NCBI GenBank assembly: GCA_037139095.1
Contig: JBAXHD010000026.1
Location: 1-36,558 of the forward strand
From: WLMZ01 sp037139095
Lineage (GTDB): Bacteria > Actinomycetota > Acidimicrobiia > Acidimicrobiales > Ilumatobacteraceae
DNA length: 36,558 nt
Direction: 5' to 3'
The notes below the pieces were generated by a model that made no database searches, was not told where the DNA came from, and saw only the letters and a program-made list of their open reading frames with translations. Made by a program: the position numbers and the translations under genes. Positions 1 to 7,978 of the stretch are shown here, one piece after another. Position 1 is the first letter of the stretch; every line of letters starts with the position of its first letter.

Positions 1-2
1 GT

Positions 3-698
3 TTGACTGGTTTGCCTGGTGATTTTGGTTCTGCTGGTCCTGCGGGCCCAGCGGGTGCGAATGGTGCTGCGGGTGCGAACGGACTGGCCGGCCCTGCGGG
101 TGTTGCCGGTCCAACGGGTTTGACGGGTCCGGCGGGGCCCACTGGTCCAACGGGTTTGGCTGGCGCAACGGGTTTGACCGGTCCTGCCGGTGTGGCCGGA
201 GCGACGGGTCCCGCGGGCGCAACTGGCGCTGCTGGACCCACCGGAGCAACTGGGCCGGCGGGCGCAACCGGCGCAACCGGAGCAACTGGCGCAACCGGAG
301 CAACTGGCGCAACTGGTGTTTCAGGGTGGGGCACAATCCCGACCGGCGTCACGGTGAAGGGGTACTTCTCGAACACCGATCTCGGTGGAGCAAGTCCACA
401 GCTCACGGAGTGGTCAGTGTCGCTACCTGCAACTGCCCCAGTTGGGCTCACGGCCGCTCACGTGAACTTCGCTGCCGACGCATCCAGCGCTACAACAGAT
501 GACGATGCAACATGTACCGGCACCACAGCGGCACCCACGGCCCCCAGCGGCCGAGTGTGTATCTATCTCATTAGCTCCACTGGCATCACGGGTGCCGTGG
601 GGACAATCCCCGAGTTCCTGACGGACCACGCGTTTCTCGTCAGTATGCAAGGCAAGGCGGCTGTGCTGAAGTTCACCTGGGCGTACACCGCCCCGTAG
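3..698 (+). CDS. Collagen-like repeat protein, 5'-truncated by window edge
   Basis: The visible 231 residues begin inside a Gly-X-Y region that runs to about residue 105 and ends in a run of Gly-Ala-Thr triplets. A globular C-terminal domain of about 125 residues follows, with two cysteines (in the TCTG and RVCIY contexts) and an aromatic end (FTWAYTAP). Gly-X-Y regions of this kind form collagen-like triple helices in bacterial surface or spore-coat proteins, and the C-terminal domain may act in trimerisation; this role is inference. Thr is common in the Y position, as in glycosylated bacterial collagens such as BclA. The TTG at position 3 is unlikely to be the true start, because the repeat is already in progress there; a signal peptide or anchor would lie upstream, outside the window. 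Repeat nature is certain; cellular role is not. Confidence 0.85.
   Translation: MTGLPGDFGSAGPAGPAGANGAAGANGLAGPAGVAGPTGLTGPAGPTGPTGLAGATGLTGPAGVAGATGPAGATGAAGPTGATGPAGATGATGATGATGATGATGVSGWGTIPTGVTVKGYFSNTDLGGASPQLTEWSVSLPATAPVGLTAAHVNFAADASSATTDDDATCTGTTAAPTAPSGRVCIYLISSTGITGAVGTIPEFLTDHAFLVSMQGKAAVLKFTWAYTAP
14..320 (+). repeat. Collagen-type 9-bp/18-bp tandem coding repeat
   Basis: DNA encoding consecutive Gly-X-Y triplets. It is most regular at about 256-317, where near-identical 9-bp units alternate between GGCGCAACC and GGAGCAACT, so an 18-bp period is visible. The period equals three or six codons, so slippage changes repeat number without shifting frame. Confidence 0.8.
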
Positions 699-725
699 GT
701 CAGTTCAACGAAACGAGTTGTCGTC

Positions 726-731
726 TACGAT
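726..731 (+). promoter_or_regulatory. -10 box TACGAT, leaderless promoter for glycosyltransferase gene
   Basis: TACGAT lies 8 nt upstream of the ATG at 740, so transcription would begin at or next to the start codon. There is no purine-rich ribosome site in the 41-nt gap. The same hexamer with the same 8-nt spacing precedes the ProA-like gene at 34210. Confidence 0.5.
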
Positions 732-739
732 CTGCCCAA

Positions 740-2095
740 ATGGAGACCCTGGGAGGCCGCAAGACGCACACGTCAGCTACGGCGACCAGCGAGGTCGCCG
801 TAGCTGACACCAATGCAGCCGACAGCGACCGCAGGTTCATCAGATACGTCGTTGCCGCCACCGTCGTCGGCGGAATCTGGCGTTTGATCAGGCTGATCTC
901 GAAATGGAACGTGCCGCTTCACTACGGCGATGCGTGGTATTACAGCATCCAGGCGATCAACAATGCTCACGGTCGTTGGTTCAAAGAGGCAAGTGGGCCT
1001 GTCCAAAACTGGGGCGTGCTTCCCGGAGCCGAGCATCCTCCGTTGACGTCGATCGTGTTGGCGCCCGCAAGCTTGTTATCGAATCCGCAGTTCTGGCAGC
1101 GTGCCACGATGACCCTGCTTGGGTTAGCGGTGATCCCACTGCTCGCCTACTTGGGTCGCCGCCTCGGTGGCCGCCGAGTTGGCGTCGTCGCAGCAGTCAT
1201 AGCGGCCGTGTACCCAAACCTGTGGCTGAGCGATGCGTTAGTTATGTCCGAGTCACTGTTGCTGCTTTTTGTGGTGCTGGTGCTGGTGGCGGCGCTTCGC
1301 TATCACGAGCGTTTCGACATGCGCAGTGCAGTGCTGCTCGGCGTCGTGATCGCAGTTGCTGGGCACGCCCGCAGCGAGGTGCTGATGTACGCGCCTCTGT
1401 TCGCGCTCATAGGCCTGCGCTCGCGCTCAGCGAAACTGGTTCTTCAGCAGGGGCTTGCGGTGCTCGCCGTTGTTGCCGTCGGTGTTTTGCCGTGGGTGAT
1501 GTACAACAGCGGTCGGTTCGATGCGGTCGTTGCAATGAGCACCAACGAAGGAACCACTTGGCTGGGCGCAAACTGTCCGCTCACATACGGCGGGCCGGGA
1601 CTCGGAGGGTGGAACCTCGACTGCTTGGCCTTCGGCAATCCGCCCCCACATGAAGACAGTGCGCAACGCTCAACAAGGCGTCGCCGTGAAGCGATCGCTT
1701 TTGCTCGAGCCCACAGCTCTCGGTTGCCGGTTGTCGTGGCGGCACGGCTCTTGCGTGCATCCGACCTGTACGGGCTTGATGAGTCGATTCGAGCCGACGT
1801 TGGTGAAGAGCGTCCACGTTGGGGAATCTGGGCTGGAATATTGAGCTGGTGGATACTCGCTCCAATGGCGGCGCTCGGGCTGTGGCAAGTTCGCCGAGGC
1901 GTGCGGTACATCGTGATGGTTCCGGTGGTCGGCGCCGTTGTGGTCGCAGTGGTGTTCTATGGGGCTCATCGCTTGCGTGCTCCAATCGAGCCAGTCGTTG
2001 TGCTCGGCGCCGCGATGTGGATTGTCGCTGTGCCGATGGCATGGCTTGATCGTCGTCGGCCGAGAAGCGGTCTCGGGGCTCGACGAGCGACATAA
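740..2095 (+). CDS. PMT/GT39-like membrane glycosyltransferase
   Basis: A 451-residue polytopic membrane protein with about ten hydrophobic helices. After the first helix there is a periplasmic loop with HYGDAWYY and, further on, EHPPLTS, the layout of the ArnT/PMT superfamily (PMT_2), in which an early acidic residue in the first outer loop serves catalysis. Family members transfer sugars from polyprenyl-phosphate donors to proteins, lipid or wall polymers at the outer face of the membrane. The acceptor cannot be read from sequence. The preceding gene encodes a Thr-rich collagen-like protein, a plausible substrate (inference). The ATG at 740 fits a TACGAT box 8 nt upstream. The gene ends 8 bases before the azlC-like start but that gene has its own -10-like box. 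Family confidence is good; substrate unknown. Confidence 0.75.
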   Translation: METLGGRKTHTSATATSEVAVADTNAADSDRRFIRYVVAATVVGGIWRLIRLISKWNVPLHYGDAWYYSIQAINNAHGRWFKEASGPVQNWGVLPGAEHPPLTSIVLAPASLLSNPQFWQRATMTLLGLAVIPLLAYLGRRLGGRRVGVVAAVIAAVYPNLWLSDALVMSESLLLLFVVLVLVAALRYHERFDMRSAVLLGVVIAVAGHARSEVLMYAPLFALIGLRSRSAKLVLQQGLAVLAVVAVGVLPWVMYNSGRFDAVVAMSTNEGTTWLGANCPLTYGGPGLGGWNLDCLAFGNPPPHEDSAQRSTRRRREAIAFARAHSSRLPVVVAARLLRASDLYGLDESIRADVGEERPRWGIWAGILSWWILAPMAALGLWQVRRGVRYIVMVPVVGAVVVAVVFYGAHRLRAPIEPVVVLGAAMWIVAVPMAWLDRRRPRSGLGARRAT

Positions 2096-2096
2096 T
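2091..2096 (+). promoter_or_regulatory. -10-like box CATAAT, leaderless start for azlC-like gene
   Basis: CATAAT overlaps the stop codon of the upstream gene and is followed by 6 nt and then GTG at 2103. The spacing matches the other leaderless starts in the window and helps choose GTG 2103 over TTG 2100. Confidence 0.4.
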
Positions 2097-2102
2097 GGTT
2101 TG

Positions 2103-2861
2103 GTGAACCCACTGACCAAGCTGCGCGAAACGCTTGTTCCGCCGCTTGATCCGGCGGGATGGCGCGAAGGCCTGCGAGTGATGGCCACGCCAGGAGTCGC
2201 GATTGCGGCATGGGGAGTCGTTACTGGCGTCGCGATGGTCAAGGTGGGAATGCCAGTGCCGCTGGCGCTGCTGATGACCATGGTGGTGTTCGCTGGCTCT
2301 GCTCAGTTAGCGGTGCTGCCGTTGCTGGTGAGCGGAGCCCCTCTGCCCATCGTGTGGGTGACGGCGTTGCTCGTGAACCTGCGGTTCGTGATCTTCGCGG
2401 CGGCGATGCGCACCTACTTCTCGCAGCTGACATGGAAGCAACGGCTCTTTGCGGGGTACCTCAACGGCGATGTTGGCTTCGCGTTGTTCCTGCTGCGATA
2501 CGCCGGCGTGCGCGAGCGCGGCACCACATTTCAATGGGGCTACTTCTTTGGTATCGCCACGGTGAACTGGGTTTCGTGGCAGGCGGCATCGGTGGCTGGC
2601 ATCCTGCTCGGCGGTTTGGCGCCTACTGAGTGGGGCCTCGAGCTCGCCGCAGTCTTGGCATTAGTGGCTGTGGTTGTGCCGATGCTGAGCCGGGTGCCTG
2701 TGCTGCTCGGCGTCGTTGTGACGGCGGTGCTGTCGGTGGTCACCATTCATATTCCGCTCAAGCTGGGTTTGCTGATCTCGGTGCTTGCCGGGGTGCTGGT
2801 GGCCGTGGTGGCCGAGCGCAGTCACGTCAGCGAACCAGTCGATTTAGAGCAGCCAGCATGA
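2103..2861 (+). CDS. azlC: AzlC-family branched-chain amino acid exporter, large subunit
   Basis: A 252-residue hydrophobic protein. The region near residues 25-60 (GVAIAAWGVVTG, then FAGSAQLA) and the following NLRFVIFAAAM are the recognisable core of the AzlC family (YgaZ in E. coli), the large subunit of two-component exporters of valine and other branched-chain amino acids. The small subunit AzlD follows with a 4-base ATGA overlap, the normal arrangement, so the two are translated together. An open frame extends upstream into the previous gene, but that extension is Cys/Ser-rich and antiparallel to known family starts; GTG 2103 gives a normal-length protein. Exact substrate is not determined by sequence. 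Confidence 0.88.
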   Translation: MNPLTKLRETLVPPLDPAGWREGLRVMATPGVAIAAWGVVTGVAMVKVGMPVPLALLMTMVVFAGSAQLAVLPLLVSGAPLPIVWVTALLVNLRFVIFAAAMRTYFSQLTWKQRLFAGYLNGDVGFALFLLRYAGVRERGTTFQWGYFFGIATVNWVSWQAASVAGILLGGLAPTEWGLELAAVLALVAVVVPMLSRVPVLLGVVVTAVLSVVTIHIPLKLGLLISVLAGVLVAVVAERSHVSEPVDLEQPA

Positions 2862-3193
2862 ACGCCACACACCATGTGGGCTATGTCTTGGTGGCCATTG
2901 CCGGACTCACGATGGTCACGATTGTCACGCGCAGCAGCTTCTTCATGCTGCCAGCGCGCATCAACCTGCCCGAGCGTGTTGAGCGAGCGTTGCGGTATGC
3001 GCCCGCCTGCGCCCTTACCGCGATCGTCGTGCCAAAGATCTTTGTGCCCAACGGTGAACTGTTCTTGAGTGTGCAGAACAATCAGATGTGGGCGGTGCTC
3101 GCCGCCGGGGCGGTGTTCGCCAAGACCCGCAACATGTTGCTGATGATGACGGTGGGCATGGCCGTGTTCACCGTGCTCCGTCTCTACGCCTGA
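2858..3193 (+). CDS. azlD: AzlD-family exporter small subunit
   Basis: A 111-residue protein with three to four membrane helices, beginning at an ATG that overlaps the azlC stop (ATGA). The motif RSSFFMLPARINLPERVERALRYAP near residues 25-50 in shorter form (PERVERALRYAP, then PACALTAIVVP) is typical of AzlD/YgaH, the obligatory partner of AzlC. The pair makes an export complex in the cytoplasmic membrane. The next gene starts 100 bases downstream with its own ribosome site, so the exporter is probably a two-gene unit. Confidence 0.88.
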   Translation: MNATHHVGYVLVAIAGLTMVTIVTRSSFFMLPARINLPERVERALRYAPACALTAIVVPKIFVPNGELFLSVQNNQMWAVLAAGAVFAKTRNMLLMMTVGMAVFTVLRLYA

Positions 3194-3280
3194 GACGAGT
3201 AATGGCCGTTCGTGGAACGGGTGATGACGAAGGTCCCTATGTCTGGCAGCGCTGATGACTCACGCTGTAGCTACCGGTTT

Positions 3281-3286
3281 AGGAGG
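3281..3286 (+). promoter_or_regulatory. Ribosome binding site AGGAGG deciding the DUF2157 start
   Basis: A perfect AGGAGG lies 7 nt upstream of ATG 3294. It selects this codon over the in-frame ATG at 3255, which has no ribosome site. Confidence 0.75.
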
Positions 3287-3293
3287 TGTGCGC

Positions 3294-4862
3294 ATGTTCC
3301 TCGGACTGTTTGCATTGCTCGTTCCACTCACAATTATCGGCGCGGTTATATACGGAGTGGTTGTGCTTGCACAGCATGGTCGACCGGGAACGCCTGCGCC
3401 TTCTGACGCTCACCCAACTCGCCGAGGGCGCAGCGATCCAGACGAACTTGATCGCTGGGTCGATGCCGGTCTGATCAGCGATCAGCAGCGCCAGGCAATC
3501 ATCAGCTTCGAAGTTGGACCGCCAGAGTCAAGCGTGAATCGGCCAGTTACTCCGATGTCACCGATTCACATTGATGTCGCCCAGCCGAGCGGCCGAGGTC
3601 GTCGCATCCCTCCGGTGGCCGAGGCACTTGGCTATCTCGGAGGCCTACTCGCGATTATCGGACTCAGTATGTTGGTGGGCAAGTACTGGGTAGACATGGC
3701 CTCGGGTGGCCATCTCGCAGTGAGCGGCGGCGCTGCAGTAGCGCTGCTTGCTGGCGGCTTTTTGGTACGCGAGAAGGCCGATCCTGCGTTGGCGCGATTG
3801 CGCTGGTTCGTGTGGATCGTCGCCACCGCGGCGACCGCACTGTTTGTACTCGTGCTGACCCGTGACTCACTTGGTGCCAAAGACAACCGCATCATCGCGC
3901 TTGCTTGCGTCGCCTCAATCGCTGTGTTGAACGCAGCGTTGTGGTGGTGGCGAGAACGACCGATGCAGCAACTCGTCTGCCTCGTTGCAGCGGTCGCAAC
4001 CGTTGGCCTTGCAGTTGCCGAGTGGTCGCGCGACGGCTATGCAGGTATGGCCGTGTGGGTGGTCGGTGGCGTGCTGTTGGCCGCTGGTTTGCGCCAGCTC
4101 ACTCCGTTGTCGGTGATCACAGAGATGGTTGGCGCGATCGCGATGACCGTTGGCGGAGCGCTCATTGCCGGCGACTGGAGGAGCCTCGGCCTTGCGATTT
4201 TGTTGCTCAGTTCGCTCGCACTGCTTGCCGTAGCAGTAGTGCCAGGGCTCGCGCCGAACACGCCGCATGTGGTCATTGCTGCGGTCGTTGGTGGGTTTGC
4301 ATTCATGCAAGGTGCGCCGCAGACCGTGGCCCACTTTGCCAACAATGCAGGGTTGCTCACTGGCCTCGTCGTGTGGCTGGCGGGCGCCGGGCTGATCTAC
4401 CTCGGCGGCACCGATCTTGTGCGGGTGCCAATTTTGGCTGAGGTGTTTGGCTCAATAGTGATCATCGTGGGAGCTGCAGTCACGGCGTCGCAGTTTGAAG
4501 GGTTCGGTCCGTTGTTCGGTATCGCCACAGCAATCTCGCTCGTGGCGTTGGGCATGTTGCCCGGGCGAGTGCTGATGTCGGTGGGCGGCTCGGTTGGCTT
4601 GTTGATCAACGTGCCATGGGCAATCAACTACTACTTGCCAGGCGAAGGCCGCGCTCCGCTGTTGATCTTGGTCTCGGGTGCGCTGGTTCTCGCAGTTGCT
4701 GTGTGGCTCGCTCGAATGGGAGATCGCTTCCGTAGTGAGCTTGGCGGACGCCGCGGTGAAGGCGGCGATCGCGACGGGCGCGGTGGTCGGCACCAGCGAG
4801 CGCATCACAACGGTCGGCATCGGGGCACGCCACCGTCGTCGTTCACCCCAATGCCGCTGTAG
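3294..4862 (+). CDS. DUF2157-type polytopic membrane protein
   Basis: A 522-residue protein. One N-terminal helix is followed by a soluble segment at about residues 25-110, then by some twelve or more hydrophobic helices, then a charged Gly/Arg/His-rich tail. The soluble segment carries LDRWVDAGLISDQQRQAI, the Trp-x3-Gly-Leu-Ile-x3-Gln pattern that defines the DUF2157 N-terminal domain of predicted membrane proteins. No enzymatic motif is visible and the function of the family is unknown. It precedes the NfeD-SPFH pair on the same strand but a separate -10 box lies between them. The start is set by AGGAGG at 3281-3286. Confidence 0.72.
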   Translation: MFLGLFALLVPLTIIGAVIYGVVVLAQHGRPGTPAPSDAHPTRRGRSDPDELDRWVDAGLISDQQRQAIISFEVGPPESSVNRPVTPMSPIHIDVAQPSGRGRRIPPVAEALGYLGGLLAIIGLSMLVGKYWVDMASGGHLAVSGGAAVALLAGGFLVREKADPALARLRWFVWIVATAATALFVLVLTRDSLGAKDNRIIALACVASIAVLNAALWWWRERPMQQLVCLVAAVATVGLAVAEWSRDGYAGMAVWVVGGVLLAAGLRQLTPLSVITEMVGAIAMTVGGALIAGDWRSLGLAILLLSSLALLAVAVVPGLAPNTPHVVIAAVVGGFAFMQGAPQTVAHFANNAGLLTGLVVWLAGAGLIYLGGTDLVRVPILAEVFGSIVIIVGAAVTASQFEGFGPLFGIATAISLVALGMLPGRVLMSVGGSVGLLINVPWAINYYLPGEGRAPLLILVSGALVLAVAVWLARMGDRFRSELGGRRGEGGDRDGRGGRHQRAHHNGRHRGTPPSSFTPMPL

Positions 4863-4902
4863 GCCGTGAGCCGACTCGCGCTCGGCCGTGATGGGCTGTG
4901 CC

Positions 4903-4908
4903 TATAGT
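4903..4908 (+). promoter_or_regulatory. -10 box TATAGT upstream of NfeD-SPFH pair
   Basis: TATAGT is followed by an AGGAGG-like ribosome site at 4915-4920 and ATG at 4929. This predicts a transcript start near 4915 and a very short leader. No convincing -35 element is seen. Confidence 0.5.
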
Positions 4909-4928
4909 GGCCGTAGGAGGCTCGTGAC

Positions 4929-5378
4929 ATGGCGGTTTGGATCATCATCGCAGTGCTCTTGGTGGCCGTTGAGATGCATCACCTCGCCTTCTTTGCGGTG
5001 TTCGCTGCTGCCGGTGCGCTCGCCGCAGCGATTGTTGCGGCATTCGCCCCATCGGCCTATGGCTGGCAGGTCGCTGTCGCGAGCGCTGTAGCAATCGTCG
5101 GAGTTGTTGCGGTGCGACCATACGTGAGTCGGGCGTTTGCCCATCGCGGTGAGGGCATTGTGGTGCATGGTGTTCACGGCGGTCTCGTGGGTGCTCAGGC
5201 AATGACGATTGACGAAATCACCACTCACGCCACCGGTCACGTGTACCTACTCGGCGAATCATGGCTGGCGGTAACCACCGATGGCATCACGATTCCACCG
5301 GGCACAGCTGTTCAGATCGCTGCCGTCAAAGGCACCACGCTCACGGTGAAGACCGTGACCATCAAGGAGAATCAATGA
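4929..5378 (+). CDS. NfeD-like membrane protein, partner of SPFH protein
   Basis: A 149-residue protein. Helices at about residues 3-20, 25-42 and 48-65 are followed by a soluble beta-rich domain of about 80 residues (roughly 68-149). It ends with VKGTTLTVKTV, typical of the OB-fold domain of short NfeD proteins (NfeD1b/YuaF type). These proteins sit beside stomatin/flotillin-like proteins in membrane microdomains and assist their assembly or proteolytic control. The next gene is a stomatin-like SPFH protein, joined by an ATGA overlap, which strongly supports the assignment. Ribosome site AGGAGG is 8 nt upstream of ATG 4929. Confidence 0.8.
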   Translation: MAVWIIIAVLLVAVEMHHLAFFAVFAAAGALAAAIVAAFAPSAYGWQVAVASAVAIVGVVAVRPYVSRAFAHRGEGIVVHGVHGGLVGAQAMTIDEITTHATGHVYLLGESWLAVTTDGITIPPGTAVQIAAVKGTTLTVKTVTIKENQ

Positions 5379-6310
5379 TCGCAATCAGCAATCTCGTCGT
5401 CGGCGAACTGGTGGTAGCGCTCATCGTGGCGCTGGTGCTGCTGTTCATGTTGCGACGGATGATCAACATCGTTCAACAAGGCGAAGTTGGTGTGGTGAAG
5501 CGACTCGGCGAGTATCGCAAGACCCACGAAGCGGGCCTGGTGATTATCGCTCCGTTCATCGAAGAATTGCAGCGAGTTGATATGCGCGAGATCCCACGCA
5601 CCGGCGATCGCCAAGAAGTGATTACCCGAGACAACGTGGTGGTCACCGTGAACGCAACCATCTTCACGCAGATCGTCGATGCCAAACAGGCGTTGTTCAG
5701 CATCGCCAACTTTGATGTCGCAATCGATGCGCTGGCACGCACTGCGCTGCGCTCGGTCATCGGCACCTTGTCGCTCGACGAGGCGCTGTCCGAACGTGAG
5801 CGCATCAACACCGATGTGCAATCGCAGATGGAAGCGGTCACCGACAAGTGGGGTATTCGCATTAGTCGCATCGAGATTGTTGAGATCACGCCACCGCCCA
5901 AGATTCTTGAAGCGCTTGCCTTGCAGAAGCAGGCCGATCAAGAAAAGCGCGCCAAGATCTTGCGTTCTGAGGGCGATCAGCAATCGGCAATCAATATCGC
6001 AGACGGCTCTGCAAAGGCCGCCATTCGCGCCGCCGAGGGTGAGCAGGAAGCAGCCATTCTGCGCGCCGAAGGTAACCGGCAGGCATTCATTCTCGAGGCG
6101 CAGGGTCGAGCCCAAGCAATTGCCAGCGTGTACGACGCCATCCGCGCGGCCGACCCGAATCCTTCGTTGATTGCCATCTTGCAGCTCGAGACGTTGTCGA
6201 AATTTGCCGACAGCCCCAACAGCAAGATCGTGGTTCCGTACGAGAGCGCAGCACTCTTGGGTGCGGCCCAGACCATCAAGTCGGTGATGGACGCAATCCC
6301 AACCCCGTAA
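5375..6310 (+). CDS. SPFH/band-7 (stomatin-like) membrane protein
   Basis: A 311-residue protein. One N-terminal membrane helix (about residues 8-28) is followed by the band-7 domain (about 30-190). This domain contains QQGEVGVVKRLGEY, DMREIPR and the RSVIGTLSLDEALSERE segment characteristic of slipin/paraslipin proteins. An Ala/Glu-rich coiled coil (about 195-260) with repeated RAEG/AEGE units comes next, then a short C-terminal domain. Such proteins form large ring oligomers on the membrane and organise microdomains or regulate membrane proteases. The ATG overlaps the nfeD stop (ATGA) and has AAGGAG upstream (5365-5370), so the two are translationally coupled. An open frame runs further upstream inside nfeD but is not used. 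Confidence 0.9.
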   Translation: MIAISNLVVGELVVALIVALVLLFMLRRMINIVQQGEVGVVKRLGEYRKTHEAGLVIIAPFIEELQRVDMREIPRTGDRQEVITRDNVVVTVNATIFTQIVDAKQALFSIANFDVAIDALARTALRSVIGTLSLDEALSERERINTDVQSQMEAVTDKWGIRISRIEIVEITPPPKILEALALQKQADQEKRAKILRSEGDQQSAINIADGSAKAAIRAAEGEQEAAILRAEGNRQAFILEAQGRAQAIASVYDAIRAADPNPSLIAILQLETLSKFADSPNSKIVVPYESAALLGAAQTIKSVMDAIPTP

Positions 6311-6358
6311 GTGGCTGATGGCACCTCAGGTATGCGGGCGGGCTCCTTGCCCCTCCGC

Positions 6359-6364
6359 TACGGT
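6359..6364 (+). promoter_or_regulatory. -10 box TACGGT, leaderless start for acyltransferase gene
   Basis: TACGGT followed by 6 nt and GTG 6371. It argues for GTG 6371 rather than the in-frame GTG at 6311, which directly abuts the preceding stop codon. Confidence 0.45.
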
Positions 6365-6370
6365 TCAGAG

Positions 6371-6940
6371 GTGACCCGACTTATTGCCCGCTTGTGGCTT
6401 GCGCTCTGGCGCTTTCGTGCTGTCGAACCTGCCACCACGATTCCAGCGCGCTGCGTGATCATTGCGGCACCGCATACAACCAACTGGGATTTCCCAATGA
6501 TGTTGGCGCTGGCAAAGGTCAGCGGCATCAAGCTCACGTGGTTGGGCAAGAACGAGCTGTTCCGTGGACCGATGGGTCCGATCATGCGCAAACTCGGCGG
6601 TGTACCAGTAGTGCGCGACAAGGCTGGCACCATGGTGGCCGATCTTGTGGCAGAGCTTGCCAAGCAAGACACGTTGCGACTGCTCGTGCCCGCTGAAGGA
6701 ACGCGGTCGCGCAGCGAGTACTGGAAGTCGGGTTTCTACCGCATCGCTCGCGCCGCTGAGGTCCCGATTCTGTTCGGGTTCATCGATCACGCCACCCACA
6801 CTGGTGGCTTTGGGTCGGCGATGTTGCCCACCAACGACGTGCGCGCCGATATGGATAAAGTCCGCGCGTTCTACGCCGACAAAGCCGGACTTCGGCCCGG
6901 CAACTCAGGCATTCCTCGGCTCGCCGAAGAAGATCGCTGA
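6371..6940 (+). CDS. 1-acyl-glycerol-3-phosphate acyltransferase-like protein (PlsC superfamily)
   Basis: A 189-residue protein with the LPLAT block I motif H35-x4-D40 (PHTTNWD), the substrate-binding region KNELFRGPMGPIMRKLGGVPVVR in spaced form (LGKNELF, then GGVPVVRD), and the EGTRSR motif (block III). The family transfers acyl chains to lysophospholipids or related acceptors at the inner membrane face. It is short, lacks long membrane helices apart from the N-terminal amphipathic stretch, and resembles the actinobacterial small acyltransferases of unknown acceptor. A longer form starting at GTG 6311 is possible, but a TACGGT box 6 nt upstream of 6371 supports the shorter one. It follows the SPFH gene and could act on the same membrane. 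Confidence 0.8.
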   Translation: MTRLIARLWLALWRFRAVEPATTIPARCVIIAAPHTTNWDFPMMLALAKVSGIKLTWLGKNELFRGPMGPIMRKLGGVPVVRDKAGTMVADLVAELAKQDTLRLLVPAEGTRSRSEYWKSGFYRIARAAEVPILFGFIDHATHTGGFGSAMLPTNDVRADMDKVRAFYADKAGLRPGNSGIPRLAEEDR

Positions 6941-6942
6941 CC

Positions 6943-6948
6943 TAGACT
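6943..6948 (+). promoter_or_regulatory. -10 box TAGACT, leaderless start for pirin gene
   Basis: TAGACT followed by 7 nt and the GTG start at 6956; the gap after the previous stop is only 15 nt and has no ribosome site. Confidence 0.5.
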
Positions 6949-6955
6949 TCGGGCT

Positions 6956-7978
6956 GTGTCCGATTCGATTCTGCAAACAGTTCCGCTGAGCTTTCAGTGG
7001 CCCACAGTCGACCCGTTTCTGTTCTGTGTGCATCACATCGATCAGTATCCAGCGGGCAATGGCAACTTTGGGCCTGCGGCGTCGTTGGCGGGGCGGCAGA
7101 TTGGCAGCGATTTCGAGGGCGTCGATGGCTGGCGGATGTATCACGGCCAAGAGGTGCCGGGCTTCCCGCAGCATCCCCACCGCGGCTTTGAGACCGTTAC
7201 CTATGCGCGTCAGGGACTCATCGATCACTCCGATTCGTTGGGTGCTGCTGCTCGCTTCGGCCGCGGCGATGTGCAGTGGCTCACCGCAGGCGCTGGCATT
7301 GTGCATTCCGAAATGTTTCCGCTGCTCGATACCGAGCAGTCGAATACTGCAGAGTTGTTTCAGATCTGGGTGAACCTGCCCAAGGTCGACAAGATGGCCG
7401 AGCCCTACTTCTCAATGTTGTGGGACAGCACGATTCCTCGCGTGGTGAGCGCCAACGACACTGGTGCCGTCACCGAGGTCACGGTGATTGCGGGTCAACT
7501 CAGCGGCCACACCCCGCCGTCGCCGCCGCCTCACTCGTGGGCCTCGCGTGCAGATACCGATGTTGCGATCTGGCATATCCGCCTCGAGTCCGGCGCATCG
7601 TGGACCATGCCTGCCGCAACCGGTGTCGGCACCGTTCGAACGATCTACGTGTTTGGCGATTCGGCGCTGACGTTCGATGGAGTCGATCTCGCGGCATCTA
7701 CGGGTGCGCTGGTGCGCTGCGATATCGATGTCGAGATCAGCAGCGAGCATGGCACCGAGGTGCTCGTGTTGCAGGGCCGCCCCATTGGTGAACCCATTGC
7801 CCAGCATGGCCCGTTTGTGATGAACGATCGTGCCGGAATTGAGCAGGCGTTTGCCGATTATCAGCGCACGGGCTTTGGTGGATGGCCGTGGCCGGCCGAT
7901 GGTCCCGTGCACGGCACCGATCAGCAGCGCTTCGCCCGCCGACCCGATGGGACTGTCGAGCAGCCCGCGCTCGATTAG
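6956..7978 (+). CDS. Pirin-family cupin protein
   Basis: A 340-residue double-cupin protein. The iron ligands of pirins are visible: H73 and H75 in QHPHRGFETVTY, and H117 and E119 in GIVHSEM. The DSLG and RGDVQWLTAGAG signatures lie between them. Pirins are cytoplasmic iron proteins; some oxidise quercetin, others act as redox-responsive regulators, and sequence does not distinguish these. The length is above the usual 230-300 residues because the second cupin is long. It starts at GTG 6956 behind a TAGACT box. The gene ends in a four-base overlap (TTAG) with the converging aldehyde dehydrogenase. Confidence 0.9.
   Translation: MSDSILQTVPLSFQWPTVDPFLFCVHHIDQYPAGNGNFGPAASLAGRQIGSDFEGVDGWRMYHGQEVPGFPQHPHRGFETVTYARQGLIDHSDSLGAAARFGRGDVQWLTAGAGIVHSEMFPLLDTEQSNTAELFQIWVNLPKVDKMAEPYFSMLWDSTIPRVVSANDTGAVTEVTVIAGQLSGHTPPSPPPHSWASRADTDVAIWHIRLESGASWTMPAATGVGTVRTIYVFGDSALTFDGVDLAASTGALVRCDIDVEISSEHGTEVLVLQGRPIGEPIAQHGPFVMNDRAGIEQAFADYQRTGFGGWPWPADGPVHGTDQQRFARRPDGTVEQPALD

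Noticed and set aside
5372..6115. 247-codon open frame opposite the SPFH gene
   Set aside because: The SPFH frame has band-7 and coiled-coil features; the opposite frame is His/Leu-rich noise.
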